34,229 nt of DNA from a virus: positions 1-34,229 of IMG/VR virus record IMGVR_UViG_3300013014_000076, one strand, 5' to 3'. Below, piece after piece: positions 13,505 through 22,006 of the stretch. Within the stretch, counting starts at the first letter, position 1; every line of letters starts with the position of its first letter. The notes beneath the pieces were generated by a model. The model ran no database searches and was not told the origin of the DNA. It was given only the letters and a program-made list of their open reading frames with translations. A program made the position numbers and the translations under genes.

Positions 13505-13730
13505 CAAATCAGAGCGAGCTAGAGCGTATTTGTCAGATGAGTTCTTTCTAGAACTTGTCGAAAGCCAAAAATCGTTGTATTCTAGCAACATATTCGATAG
13601 TAACGAATACGATGTAGAAGTGCGAGAAAAGAACTTTCTCAAACTTAAAGTGATGGATGAATTTATAGCGACAATCCAAGCATTAGCTGATGATAAGCAA
13701 ATTGCTCAGAAACGCTGGAAGATTTTATAA
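13494..13730 (+). CDS. Small conserved protein between portal and scaffold
   Basis: A 78-residue helical protein starting at ATG 13494 inside the portal end. It reads RARAYLSDEFFLELVESQKSLYSSNIF, then EVREKNFLKLKVMDEFIATIQALADDKQIAQKRWKIL, a sequence pattern shared by small proteins between portal and scaffold in related phages. Possible role in head assembly; no experimental function is known to me. It ends 20 bases before the scaffold start. Confidence 0.65.
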   Translation: MSYNKSERARAYLSDEFFLELVESQKSLYSSNIFDSNEYDVEVREKNFLKLKVMDEFIATIQALADDKQIAQKRWKIL

Positions 13731-13750
13731 CCACCTAAAAGGTAAACAAC

Positions 13751-14716
13751 ATGAGTGAAAACACCAATCCTGTAGAGGGAAGTGTTAATACAGTAAGTGA
13801 TGCGGCTAACGCATTTTTGTCTATGATGGATACACCAGAGGAGAAAGCGCAAGCTCAATCGCAATCTGATGATACTGAAACTGAAGTACAGGATTCAGAC
13901 GAATCCTACGAAGATGAAAATGCGGAAGAAACTGTAGAGTATGAGGATGAAACTCCTAGAGCTAAGACATTCAAAGTCAAAGTTGGCAATGAAGAAGTCG
14001 AAGTTTCAGAAGATGAACTCTTAAGCGGATACAGTAGGACAGCAGACTATACTAAAAAGACTCAGGCTTTAGCTGAAACTCGTAAGGCCGTAGAGGCTGA
14101 AAGAGGATTAGTTGAAGAATCTAAGAAGATGCGTGATCTTTACGCACAGCGCTTAGAGGCTATCGAGAGTGTTCTACAAAGCCAAAGCAATGTAGAGAAC
14201 TTGCAAGAACTAAAGGAAACCGATCCTATAGGTTATGCAATTGCGGTAGCAGAGCGTAGTGAGAAGGAAAAGCAACTTCAAGCCGTACAAGCTGAAAGAC
14301 GAAACCTTGCACAACAGCAAGATGCCGACAGACAGCAAGCATTACAGAAACATCTTGCAGAGGCAAGCGAGCAACTGAAAGAGGCTATACCAGAGTTTAG
14401 GGATGCAGCTAAAGCTGAAATTGTGCGTAGGGACATTCGTACTTATGCAAAATCAATCGGATTTAGCGACCAAGAACTAGCTCAAGTATATGACCCCAGA
14501 GCAGTTAAAACGCTATACAACGCAATGATGTACGAAAAGTTATCAGGTAATAAGGGTGCAGCCGTCAAGAAAGTACAGGATGCGCCAAAGGTATTAAAGT
14601 CTGGAACTTCCAATCCTGGCAGTTCACAGAATGAACAAATGAAAAAGCAGTTTTCTCGCCTACAAAAAACTGGCAAGAAGGCTGATGCAGCTAAACTTTT
14701 TGAACAATTTATTTAA
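13751..14716 (+). CDS. Scaffolding protein
   Basis: A 321-residue protein with the usual scaffold build. The first 75 residues are acidic and disordered (DDTETEVQDSDESYEDENAEE), then comes a short domain (TFKVKVGNEEVEVSEDELLSGYSRTADYTKKTQ), then long coiled-coil helices with Glu, Gln and Lys, and a basic C-terminus (SRLQKTGKKADAAKLFEQFI) that would bind the inner capsid face. It is placed directly before the capsid gene, as expected. It should guide procapsid assembly and leave before packaging. AAGG lies 9 bases before ATG 13751. Confidence 0.88.
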   Translation: MSENTNPVEGSVNTVSDAANAFLSMMDTPEEKAQAQSQSDDTETEVQDSDESYEDENAEETVEYEDETPRAKTFKVKVGNEEVEVSEDELLSGYSRTADYTKKTQALAETRKAVEAERGLVEESKKMRDLYAQRLEAIESVLQSQSNVENLQELKETDPIGYAIAVAERSEKEKQLQAVQAERRNLAQQQDADRQQALQKHLAEASEQLKEAIPEFRDAAKAEIVRRDIRTYAKSIGFSDQELAQVYDPRAVKTLYNAMMYEKLSGNKGAAVKKVQDAPKVLKSGTSNPGSSQNEQMKKQFSRLQKTGKKADAAKLFEQFI

Positions 14717-14727
14717 GGAATTAAATC

Positions 14728-15672
14728 ATGGCAACATATCAAACCTACCAATCAATCGGCAATCGTGAAGATTTGTCCGATGTAATCTATTCTATCTCCC
14801 CAACAGATACCCCAATCATGTCATCTATTGGCAAGACTAAGGCAACTGCTGTTTATCACGAGTGGCAGACTGACTCATTGGCAGCTAATACTGCTGCTAA
14901 TGCTTTAGTTGAAGGTGCAACTGCATCTGACATTACTGTTTCTCCTACAACTCGTTTGGGTAACTATACTCAGATCGTTGGTAAGACAGTTATGGTTTCT
15001 GGCACTTTAGAGGCTGTTGATCGTGCTGGTCGTAAATCTGAGAAGGCTTATCAATTGGCTAAAGTATCCTCTGAAATCAAGAGAGATATGGAGACAATTA
15101 TTACTGCAAACCAAGGTCAATCTGCTGGTAACGCATCTACAGCTCGTACATTAGGTGCTTTGCTCTCATACATTAAGAGCAATACAAGCAAGAATGGTAC
15201 TGCTACAACTGGTGTAGACCCTGTAACAGTTGGTGTTTCTACTCGTACAGATGGTACAACTCGTGCCTTTACAGAAGCAATGCTTAAGACTGTTGTTGCA
15301 TCTGTATTCTCTGCTGGTGGTACACCTTCAGCATTGTTTGTTAGCCCAACACAAAAGCAAGTAGTATCAGGCTTTACTGGTTTGGCTGCACAACGCTATC
15401 AAGTGCCTACTTCTGGTCAAGCAACTATCCTTAGTGGCGCTGATTTATATCAAAGCGACTTCGGAATTTTGAGTATAGTACCGAATAGATTTATGCGTAC
15501 TCGTGATGCTCTAGTACTTGATCCTGAGTATGCAGCATTGGCTTACCTACGCCCATTCCAAACTAACGAGTTAGCTCGTGTTGGTGATGCAGAAAAGACA
15601 CAAATCTTGGCTGAGTTCACCTTGGAAGTTCGTAACGAAGCTGCTCATGGCGGTGTATTCGATTTAGCATAA
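14728..15672 (+). CDS. Major capsid protein (DUF5309 / SU10-like HK97 fold)
   Basis: A 314-residue protein. It opens with YQTYQSIGNREDLSDVIYSISPTDTPIMSSIGKTKA and continues with YHEWQTDSLAANTAANALVEG, GRKSEKAYQLAKVSSEIKRDMETIITANQG, and an ending with LAEFTLEVRNEAAHGGV, all hallmarks of DUF5309 capsid proteins. A good ribosome site (AAGGA) stands 8 bases before ATG 14728. Codon use looks optimised: nearly all Arg codons are CGT and many Gly are GGT, unlike neighbouring genes, which is consistent with very high expression. A terminator follows. Confidence 0.93.
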   Translation: MATYQTYQSIGNREDLSDVIYSISPTDTPIMSSIGKTKATAVYHEWQTDSLAANTAANALVEGATASDITVSPTTRLGNYTQIVGKTVMVSGTLEAVDRAGRKSEKAYQLAKVSSEIKRDMETIITANQGQSAGNASTARTLGALLSYIKSNTSKNGTATTGVDPVTVGVSTRTDGTTRAFTEAMLKTVVASVFSAGGTPSALFVSPTQKQVVSGFTGLAAQRYQVPTSGQATILSGADLYQSDFGILSIVPNRFMRTRDALVLDPEYAALAYLRPFQTNELARVGDAEKTQILAEFTLEVRNEAAHGGVFDLA

Positions 15673-15684
15673 GTAATGTAGAAT

Positions 15685-15714
15685 AAGGGGATTGGGAAAC
15701 TGATCCCCTTTTCT
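15685..15714 (+). terminator. Rho-independent terminator after capsid gene
   Basis: A perfect 8-bp stem, AAGGGGAT (15685-15692) with ATCCCCTT (15703-15710), a 10-base loop and a following T-rich stretch (TTTCT). It lies 12 bases after the capsid stop codon and before the next ribosome site. It is probably a partial terminator that keeps capsid message high relative to genes downstream. Confidence 0.75.
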
Positions 15715-15724
15715 AGGAGAATGT

Positions 15725-16069
15725 ATGTCTGATTTAGGCAAAAAAGGCAATCTCGGTGTAGTAGATGGAGTAATTCGTACTGCGTTTGCAGATGGTGATG
15801 GCGGTATAGTTATTAAGTCGGAAGTAGATTTAACTGATTTTACGGAACATACAAAGGAACAGTTCAATGCTAGAAGTGGTAAAACTGGCTGGGGTGATAG
15901 CGTATACGACCCTAAAAATAAAATTGCTTCATTGCCTGCTGAAATTATTAACACTCTTAACAAAGAAGGAATAATGCGTGGCTACCACATACTAGACCAA
16001 AAGGCTTTAGTAAAGTGGCTGAATAACCCTGATAACAGAGTATTCCGTACCAGGGGTGGCACAGTATGA
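15725..16069 (+). CDS. Conserved phage protein downstream of capsid
   Basis: A 114-residue protein with TAGGAGA before ATG 15725. The middle reads IRTAFADGDGGIVIKSEVDLTDFTEHTKEQFNARSGKTGWGDSVYDPKNKIASLP, and the C-terminus YHILDQKALVKWLNNPDNRVFRTRGGTV. This type occurs in related podoviral genomes between capsid and adaptor; no function is established. It may be a head decoration or assembly factor. It overlaps the next start by 4 bases. Confidence 0.6.
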   Translation: MSDLGKKGNLGVVDGVIRTAFADGDGGIVIKSEVDLTDFTEHTKEQFNARSGKTGWGDSVYDPKNKIASLPAEIINTLNKEGIMRGYHILDQKALVKWLNNPDNRVFRTRGGTV

Positions 16070-16695
16070 GGATAGGTATCTGCGTTCCAGCAAGAGGACA
16101 AGTAGAAATATCCACATCGTTTGACTTATCAGCATTAGTTAATTACACAGCAAAACAGACGAAACACGATATTAACCTGTACACATCTACAGGCACACTA
16201 ATATTTGATCAACGCAATGCGTTAGTAGACTCTATTGTTAATGAGCGTTGTGATTACCTAATGTTTATAGATGCTGATATGCGTTTCCCAAAAGATGCGC
16301 TTGTTCGTCTTTTAAAGCATAATAAGGACATTGTTGGCGTTAATGCTACTACTCGCTCAGAGCCAGTAAAGCCTACTGCCAAAAACATTAATTATGAGGA
16401 AGATGGTTCTGTATCCTGGCTGCCTGTTTATTCCAATGTTAAAAAAGGAATAGAGAAGGTAGATGCCATAGGGTGCGGTGTCATTCTCATTAAGAACTCT
16501 GTATTTAAGACAATGGAAAAGCCTTACTTCTACTTTGAGCAATTGCCCAATGGGAAGTTATTAGGCGAGGATATTTACTTTTGCATTAAAGCGAAAGATG
16601 CAGGAATAGATACTTATGTAGACCATGATCTTAGTTTAGAGATAGGCCACATAGGTAATTACACATACGGCTGGCATAATATTGAGGTGTCCTAA
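16066..16695 (+). CDS. Glycosyltransferase family 2-like protein in the head cluster
   Basis: A 209-residue GT-A protein. MRIGICVPARGQVEISTSFDLSAL forms the first Rossmann strand, YLMFIDADMRFPKDALVRLL (64-83) holds the DxD motif D69-D71, and GEDIYFCIKAKDAGIDTYVDHDL has the ED and His that usually provide the catalytic base and metal contact. Phage proteins of this kind are often found beside capsid genes and may glycosylate virion proteins. Here it lies between the capsid and adaptor genes with 4-base and 1-base overlaps. Confidence 0.8.
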   Translation: MRIGICVPARGQVEISTSFDLSALVNYTAKQTKHDINLYTSTGTLIFDQRNALVDSIVNERCDYLMFIDADMRFPKDALVRLLKHNKDIVGVNATTRSEPVKPTAKNINYEEDGSVSWLPVYSNVKKGIEKVDAIGCGVILIKNSVFKTMEKPYFYFEQLPNGKLLGEDIYFCIKAKDAGIDTYVDHDLSLEIGHIGNYTYGWHNIEVS

Positions 16696-17315
16696 TGGGC
16701 TTTGCAACATACACAGAACTAAAGACTTCGATAGCAAGCTATCTAGGTCGATCAGATTTGACTTCGGTCATTCCTGATTTTATTACCTTTGCAGAGATTC
16801 GCCTGGCAAGAGAGATCCGTACTCGCCAAACCCTTAAGTCTGCCACAGCAACAATGACATCTGGTGATTCTACTGTTGGCTTGCCTACAGACTTCTTAGA
16901 GATGCGAGATATATTTACCCAAGGCAACCCAAGAAATACTATTAGCTATTTATCGCCTTCCTTGTTCTCTCGCAATGCTAGAGCTGGGGAGTCTGGTCTG
17001 CCTGTGTACTACACTATTATTGGAGAGGAGATCCAATTTGCTCCAACTCCAGACTCAGCCTATGTTGTAGAGATGCTTTACTACTACAAGCCAACACCAT
17101 TATCTACAAGCGTAGCTACAAATGCGTATCTTGCTAACTTCCCAGATGCTTTGCTTTACGCATCCTTAGCAGAGGCAGAGCCTTATCTTATGAACGATGC
17201 CAGAGTGCAAACTTGGGCTACCTTATACGATAGAGCTACTTCTGATATTAACGGCTCAGACGAAAGCTCAGAGTACGCTGGAGTACCACTAACAATGCAA
17301 CTAACATCACGATAG
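16695..17315 (+). CDS. Head-tail adaptor protein
   Basis: A 206-residue protein beginning MGFATYTELKTSIASYLGRSDLTSVIPDFITFAEIRLAREIRTRQTLKSATATM, then LPTDFLEMRDIFTQGN and a C-terminal helix-rich part ending in ALLYASLAEAEPYLMNDARVQTWATLYDRA. This is the family of podoviral adaptors (functionally like P22 gp4) that bind under the portal ring and join the tail. Start ATG 16695 overlaps the glycosyltransferase stop by one base. The residue spacing of the N-terminal helix bundle is standard. Confidence 0.85.
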   Translation: MGFATYTELKTSIASYLGRSDLTSVIPDFITFAEIRLAREIRTRQTLKSATATMTSGDSTVGLPTDFLEMRDIFTQGNPRNTISYLSPSLFSRNARAGESGLPVYYTIIGEEIQFAPTPDSAYVVEMLYYYKPTPLSTSVATNAYLANFPDALLYASLAEAEPYLMNDARVQTWATLYDRATSDINGSDESSEYAGVPLTMQLTSR

Positions 17316-17322
17316 GAAAATC

Positions 17323-17712
17323 ATGTCTGCAATCTCAAACTACCTAGAGAACGCATTAATTAACGCTACTCTACGCAATACTACTTTTACATCCCCAACT
17401 ACAGTCTACGCTGCGCTGTTTACTTCTGATCCTACTGAGGCTGGTACTGGCACAGAGTGTACTGGTACTGGATATGCTCGCAAGGCCATCACCTTTGCTG
17501 CTCCTTCTAACGGAGTAACAACTAACTCTGCTGCTGCTGTTGAGTTCGACCAGGCTACAGGATCATGGGGAACAATTACACACTTTGCAATCTTTGATGC
17601 ACTTACTACTGGCAATATGTTGTACTATGGTGCGCTAACTACATCTAAGACCATTGCAAGTGGAGATGTATTTAAGTTTGCTACATCTAGCGTATCAGTA
17701 ACTTTAGCTTAA
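17323..17712 (+). CDS. Tail fibre-like structural protein
   Basis: A 129-residue protein: NYLENALINATLRNTTFTSPTTVYAALFTSDPTEAGTGTECTGTGYARKAITFAAPSNG, then DQATGSWGTITHFAIFDALTTGNMLYYGALT. This is a very common phage structural family, usually named tail fibre or hypothetical virion protein, with an all-beta prediction. It may sit at the tail or capsid surface. AGGA stands 6 bases before ATG 17323. No repeats typical of a diversity-generating retroelement are seen. Confidence 0.75.
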   Translation: MSAISNYLENALINATLRNTTFTSPTTVYAALFTSDPTEAGTGTECTGTGYARKAITFAAPSNGVTTNSAAAVEFDQATGSWGTITHFAIFDALTTGNMLYYGALTTSKTIASGDVFKFATSSVSVTLA

Positions 17713-17720
17713 GGTAAGCC

Positions 17721-18845
17721 ATGTCTACGATAGTTACCAGAAGTGGTAAAGGATCGCCCCTTACTCATGTAGAAGTAGATGCTAACTTTACTAATCTCAA
17801 CACAGATAAGATACAGTCTGGAAATACTGTTGCTGCGCTAACTATTACTGCGCTAACTACACCATCTGTACAGGCTGGAAGTTCTGCTGGATTGGCACTT
17901 AAGAACTCTGCTGGCACTACCCAAATTAGCATGGGAACTGGTGGTGGTGACAATATTACTGTAGCTGCTCCTATTGCTATTACTCCTGCAAACGGATTAG
18001 TAAATATTGCTCCTACTGGCACAGGATCATTGACAATAAATCCAGCTACTGCTGGAACAATGAATAATATGGCTATTGGTGGCACAACTGCTGCTGCTGG
18101 TAGTTTTACTGATTTGAGTGTTACTGGAACAACAGTACCTACTAATGGAATATTTTTACCAGCAGCCAATACACTTGGTTTTAGTTCTAATACAACAGAA
18201 CGGATGCGTGTTGATTCTAGTGGTAATTTATTAATAAGTGAAACAACTAGATGGCGTAGTGTTGGAAGAATATCCATGACTACAGGTGGTGAAGACGGTA
18301 TTGCTATAAAAACATCTGCTGCAGGTCTTATTGTTAGAAAAACATCTTACGGAAATAGCTATATAGGTCTTTGGGAAAACAACGGAGGAAGTATTGTTGG
18401 GTCTATCACTACAGATGGTTCAACTACAGCTTACAACACATCTTCTGACTATCGTTTAAAAGAAAATATTGCACCAATGACAGGCGCATTGGCTACTGTT
18501 GCATTGCTTAATCCAGTTACTTACACATGGAAAGAATCCAATAAATTAGGTCAAGGTTTTATTGCTCACGAATTACAATCTGTAGTTCCTGACTGTGTTC
18601 ATGGAGAGAAAGACGCTACAGATAAAGATGGAAAAATTATTCCACAGGGCATTGACACTTCATTCTTAGTGGCTACATTAACTGCCGCTATTCAAGAACT
18701 AAACGCTAAAGTAGATGCACAAGCTATTATTATTGCAGAATTACAAGCAGATGCACAAGCTCCAATAGATGCAAAGGCTTCTGCATTAGCTAAACTAACT
18801 GCATTGGGTTTAACTCAAGACGAAGTTAAGGCTTTGGTAGGCTAA
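17721..18845 (+). CDS. Tail fibre with S74 intramolecular chaperone
   Basis: A 374-residue fibre. The N-terminus (SGKGSPLTHVEVDANFTNLNTDKI) is a typical fibre attachment start; the middle is Thr/Ala/Gly-rich beta repeats. From about residue 235 comes the peptidase S74 domain: NTSSDYRLKENIAPM, with the Ser-Asp dyad that cleaves the chaperone off the trimer, then LNPVTYTWKE, GFIAHELQSVVPDCV and a C-terminal helix EALVKL-like tail (LTALGLTQDEVKALVG). Self-cleavage would release the last ~130 residues after folding. It most likely contacts the host surface. Confidence 0.88.
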   Translation: MSTIVTRSGKGSPLTHVEVDANFTNLNTDKIQSGNTVAALTITALTTPSVQAGSSAGLALKNSAGTTQISMGTGGGDNITVAAPIAITPANGLVNIAPTGTGSLTINPATAGTMNNMAIGGTTAAAGSFTDLSVTGTTVPTNGIFLPAANTLGFSSNTTERMRVDSSGNLLISETTRWRSVGRISMTTGGEDGIAIKTSAAGLIVRKTSYGNSYIGLWENNGGSIVGSITTDGSTTAYNTSSDYRLKENIAPMTGALATVALLNPVTYTWKESNKLGQGFIAHELQSVVPDCVHGEKDATDKDGKIIPQGIDTSFLVATLTAAIQELNAKVDAQAIIIAELQADAQAPIDAKASALAKLTALGLTQDEVKALVG

Positions 18846-19390
18846 TGGCTTACGCAGATCAATATGTAGAGTATGGATACTGGGATTACATCTATGCAGT
18901 AGGAGATGTTTTACCTACAGATGGCGCTGGATCTGTTAATGGTGTAGGCACAGTAAACGGCAGTCCGATTGCAATCCTATCTGGCATTGGCTCAATTAAC
19001 GGATCTGGCACTACATCTGCATTAGGTATTAGAGTTCAAAATGGCATAGTTTCTATTAATGGAATTGGCACAGTAGATGCTGTAGCTATTAGAATATTAA
19101 ATGGTGAAGGTTCTGTAATTGGAACTGGAACAATTACAGGGTTAGGCGGTGTTGTTTATAGTGCTAATGGTTCTGTTATTGGTATTGCGACTATTGCTGC
19201 TAATGGTGGTTTAGTAGTTTCTGGAAACGCATCAATTACAGGCATAGCATCTATAATTGCTATTGGATACAGAATAGGTGAAGAATGGAGCAATTCTTCT
19301 GTAGGTGCTAATACTTGGACAGCAACGAATGTGCAAAGCAACACTTGGACAGACAAAACAACAGGAAGTAATACATGGCTACCTCAATAG
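18845..19390 (+). CDS. Repeat protein with six ~20-residue Gly/Ile/Val repeats
   Basis: A 181-residue protein. After a tyrosine-rich N-terminus (26 residues) come six tandem units of about 20 residues of the form G-x-G-S-I/V-N-G-x-G-T (27-146), predicted to build a beta helix or fibre shaft. The C-terminus has a second repeat with an N-T-W core at about ten-residue intervals (GANTWTA, SNTWTD, SNTWLP). It lies between a fibre and the gp10-like gene, so it is probably a tail or fibre component. It overlaps the next gene by 16 bases. I do not recognise a named family. Confidence 0.6.
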   Translation: MAYADQYVEYGYWDYIYAVGDVLPTDGAGSVNGVGTVNGSPIAILSGIGSINGSGTTSALGIRVQNGIVSINGIGTVDAVAIRILNGEGSVIGTGTITGLGGVVYSANGSVIGIATIAANGGLVVSGNASITGIASIIAIGYRIGEEWSNSSVGANTWTATNVQSNTWTDKTTGSNTWLPQ

Positions 19391-20799
19391 TAGAATTTGG
19401 CGAATGGCTACCAGACCAAGCTGGAATAACTGGATCTATACAGGATGCCTATAATGTTGTTCCCCAGGCAGTAGGATATGGCCCATTTCCAGATACAGTA
19501 AATCTATCTGGAGCAGCAGATACAAGTCTTAACAATGTATTTGTTACTAAGTATGCTAGTACCACTACATTGTTTGCTGGTAGCTTTACTAAACTTTATA
19601 AGTTCAATTCTTCTACATTAGCATTAGATAATGTATCTAAGTCTGGAAACTATACAGGCACAAATCGTTGGATGTTTACCCAGTTTGGGCCATCCCTCAT
19701 TGCAGCTAATGGAATAGCAAAACTTCAAGTATGGAACTTAGGCAGCTCATCATTATTTGCTGATCTAGCTGCTGCTGCTCCTACTGCTAAATTTGTAACT
19801 ACAGTACGAGATTTTGTAGTAGCTGCTAATGTGGCTGGATATGAAAACAAAGTCTATTGGTCTGATATTAACGATGAGGCAGATTGGACTGCTGGTGCTA
19901 CAAGCCAATCAGATGACCAAGTTATCCCTGATGGTGGAGATATTCGTGGGATTACTGGTGGTGAATACGGTTTAGTATTGTTAGAGCGAGCCATCTCCAG
20001 GATGACTTATGTAGGTGCGCCATTATTCTTTCAGTTTGACACTATCGCTAAAAACATTGGGTGCTATGAGTCTAACTCTGTAGCCCAGTTTGGAAACCTG
20101 ACATTCTTCTTATCAGACGATGGATTCTATGTATGTGATGGGCAAACAGTTACGCCTATCGGAGCAGAGAAGATAGATCGTTTCTTCTTTAATGTTGTAG
20201 ATCAATCCAAGTTAAGCGAGATGAGTTCTACAATTGATGTAATCCGTAAATTAGTCATTTGGCAATTTACAGACATCTTTGCCCAAAAGCGTCTTATTAT
20301 TTACAATTTCCAAACTAAGAAGTGGTCTGAGGCAGAAACTACTTCTACTTATTTAGGTAGCGCAGCGCAGGCTGGCGTAACTCTAGAGGGATTAGACACC
20401 TTTGGAACAATGGATAGCATAGAAACTTCTTTTGATAGCCGTCTATGGGCTGGCGGTAAGTTTGTTCTTGCTGGCGTAAAAGATACCAAAATTGTTACTT
20501 TTACTGGGGCTAATAAGTCTGGCTACATTACTACAGGCGATCTAGGCAACGGCAATCAGTCAATTATTATGTTAGCCAAGCCAAAGATAGACAATGGCTC
20601 TGCAAGCGTTTCTGTAGCCTCTAGAGCGTTGTTAAGCGATGTGCCTAGCTTTGGTACTGCCGTAGCAGCAGACACAGAGAATAGGGCATCTCTGCGCTCT
20701 GGTGGCAAGTATCATAGAGTAAGGGTTTACCCTAGCGGAGCTAACTGGAAAACGGCTGCTGGTGTAGAAATAGATTTAACGCAACAGGGCGGTAGGTAA
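19375..20799 (+). CDS. Tail nozzle / hub protein (P22 gp10-like)
   Basis: A 474-residue protein starting with IVEFGEWLPDQAGITGSIQDAYNVVPQAVGYGPFPDTVNLSGAAD and carrying the beta-propeller-like repeats of gp10-type packaged-DNA stabilisation proteins: FAGSFTKLYKFN, FVVAANVAGYENKVYWSDINDEADW, GGEYGLVLLERAISRM and LTFFLSDDGFYVCDGQTVTPIGAEKIDRFFF. In P22, six gp10 copies bind the gp4 adaptor and close the head. The start overlaps the repeat protein by 16 bases and the next start is one base away. Confidence 0.85.
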   Translation: MATSIVEFGEWLPDQAGITGSIQDAYNVVPQAVGYGPFPDTVNLSGAADTSLNNVFVTKYASTTTLFAGSFTKLYKFNSSTLALDNVSKSGNYTGTNRWMFTQFGPSLIAANGIAKLQVWNLGSSSLFADLAAAAPTAKFVTTVRDFVVAANVAGYENKVYWSDINDEADWTAGATSQSDDQVIPDGGDIRGITGGEYGLVLLERAISRMTYVGAPLFFQFDTIAKNIGCYESNSVAQFGNLTFFLSDDGFYVCDGQTVTPIGAEKIDRFFFNVVDQSKLSEMSSTIDVIRKLVIWQFTDIFAQKRLIIYNFQTKKWSEAETTSTYLGSAAQAGVTLEGLDTFGTMDSIETSFDSRLWAGGKFVLAGVKDTKIVTFTGANKSGYITTGDLGNGNQSIIMLAKPKIDNGSASVSVASRALLSDVPSFGTAVAADTENRASLRSGGKYHRVRVYPSGANWKTAAGVEIDLTQQGGR

Positions 20800-21581
20800 T
20801 GTTTCGTAGACTTCCCCCTGCTGGTGGCGATCAACGAGCTGTAGCTGAGATCGTCAATGGCATGATGGATGGTAAGACCAACAATACTGGGACTGTTACA
20901 TTAGCCACAGGAAACGCAACAACTACCACTATTAGCGATCCTAGAATAAGTAGAGATTCTATGATTTTAATAGTGCCTAAGTCGGCTGCTGCTTTTGCCG
21001 ATACTGCACCATATGGAGCGTTTCAAGATTCTACAGATCAATCGGCAGCAAGCACTACAGTTGCATATCCAATGACATTTAACACTACAGATTTTTCTAA
21101 TGGTGTTTATTTGTCTAATAGTAGTCGTTTAAATGTCAGAAATGCTGGTATCTACAATCTGCAATTTAGCGTACAAATAGAAAATACAGATAATGTACAA
21201 CACGATGTAGATATTTGGTTTAGAAAAAACGGCACTAATATTACAGCATCAAACAGTAAGTTTACTGTCCCAGCAAGAAAAAGTGCTGGAGTTTATGGTC
21301 ATGTCATTGGAGCTATAAATTATTTTTTAGAACTGGCAGCAAATGACTATGTAGAAATTGTATGGCGAACAGAAAATACAGGCGTTACATTAGAACAAAC
21401 ACCAGCAGAATCTAGCCCAACAAGACCAGCAACACCATCAGTTATAGCAACTATGCAGTATGTAGCCCCTAATGCTATGGATAATGTGTATGTCAGCGCA
21501 CAGACAAACGGCAGCGCAACACTAACCCATTTTGCCAATTCAACAGCTAGTAAAACTTATGGATATGTAATAGTTGGATAA
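20799..21581 (+). CDS. Structural protein with C1q/jelly-roll-like C-terminal domain
   Basis: A 260-residue protein beginning MFRRLPPAGGDQRAVAEIVNGMMDGKTNNTGTVTLA, a start commonly found in podoviral virion proteins next to gp10, with Thr-rich segments. From about residue 90 a beta-rich domain (NAGIYNLQFSVQIENTDNVQHDVDIWFRKNGTNI, then YFLELAANDYVEIVWRTENTGVTLE) has the strand pattern of C1q/TNF-like jelly rolls used in phage fibres and capsid decorations. It may bind the host surface or the tail. Exact role is unknown. Confidence 0.65.
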   Translation: MFRRLPPAGGDQRAVAEIVNGMMDGKTNNTGTVTLATGNATTTTISDPRISRDSMILIVPKSAAAFADTAPYGAFQDSTDQSAASTTVAYPMTFNTTDFSNGVYLSNSSRLNVRNAGIYNLQFSVQIENTDNVQHDVDIWFRKNGTNITASNSKFTVPARKSAGVYGHVIGAINYFLELAANDYVEIVWRTENTGVTLEQTPAESSPTRPATPSVIATMQYVAPNAMDNVYVSAQTNGSATLTHFANSTASKTYGYVIVG

Positions 21582-21618
21582 TTACCACTTTTCTACCAAT
21601 TGTAGGTAAAATTATGGT

Positions 21619-22005
21619 ATGCAAAAAATCTATGTGAAACCAGAGGATTTGAGGCTGTACTGGGATTATGTTAGAAAAGGTTTATTAAAGATTTTAAGTA
21701 AGACTCCTGAGGGGTGGATTCCTGAGGATGTATATGTAGAATGTTTCAATAACAAGGCTCTTTTATGGGCTTTCTCGCAGGACAACCGAATAGTAGGTTT
21801 CTCGGTTCTGCAACCCCAAGGCGATAATCTACATATATGGTGTGCTTATTTTGAGCATAACCTTGATCCTTGTTGGCAAGCTCTATTAGAGATCGCCAAG
21901 GCCGGTGGAGCAAGTACAGTAACTTTTGACTCTCATCGTAAAGGATGGGATGTGATAGCAAGAAAATATGGGTTTAGACCTAGAAAATGGATAAAGGATA
22001 TTTAA
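21619..22005 (+). CDS. GNAT-like protein of the ejection module
   Basis: A 128-residue protein. The strand-helix order of a GNAT acetyltransferase is visible: NRIVGFSVLQPQGDNLHIWCAYF (strands 4-5), then a helix CWQALLEIAKAGGASTVTF and a final YGFRPRKWIKDI, typical of the C-terminal strand. The usual acetyl-CoA loop (Q/RxxGxG/A) is not clear, so catalysis is uncertain. GNAT-like proteins at this site in podoviral maps appear beside internal virion proteins. ATG 21619 has no clear ribosome site; a T-rich region and a TAAAAT box lie in the 37-base gap before it. Confidence 0.6.
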   Translation: MQKIYVKPEDLRLYWDYVRKGLLKILSKTPEGWIPEDVYVECFNNKALLWAFSQDNRIVGFSVLQPQGDNLHIWCAYFEHNLDPCWQALLEIAKAGGASTVTFDSHRKGWDVIARKYGFRPRKWIKDI

Positions 22006-22006
22006 T

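Noticed and set aside
17765-18277. Long 170-residue open frame on the minus strand inside the fibre gene
   Set aside because: It mirrors the low-complexity Thr/Ala/Gly repeats of the S74 fibre gene; hydrophobic low-complexity product, no ribosome site, no motifs.
18915-19290. CRISPR-like regular repeats
   Set aside because: The periodicity (~60 bases) is codon-level repeat of a structural protein; units diverge and have no constant repeat with unique spacers.
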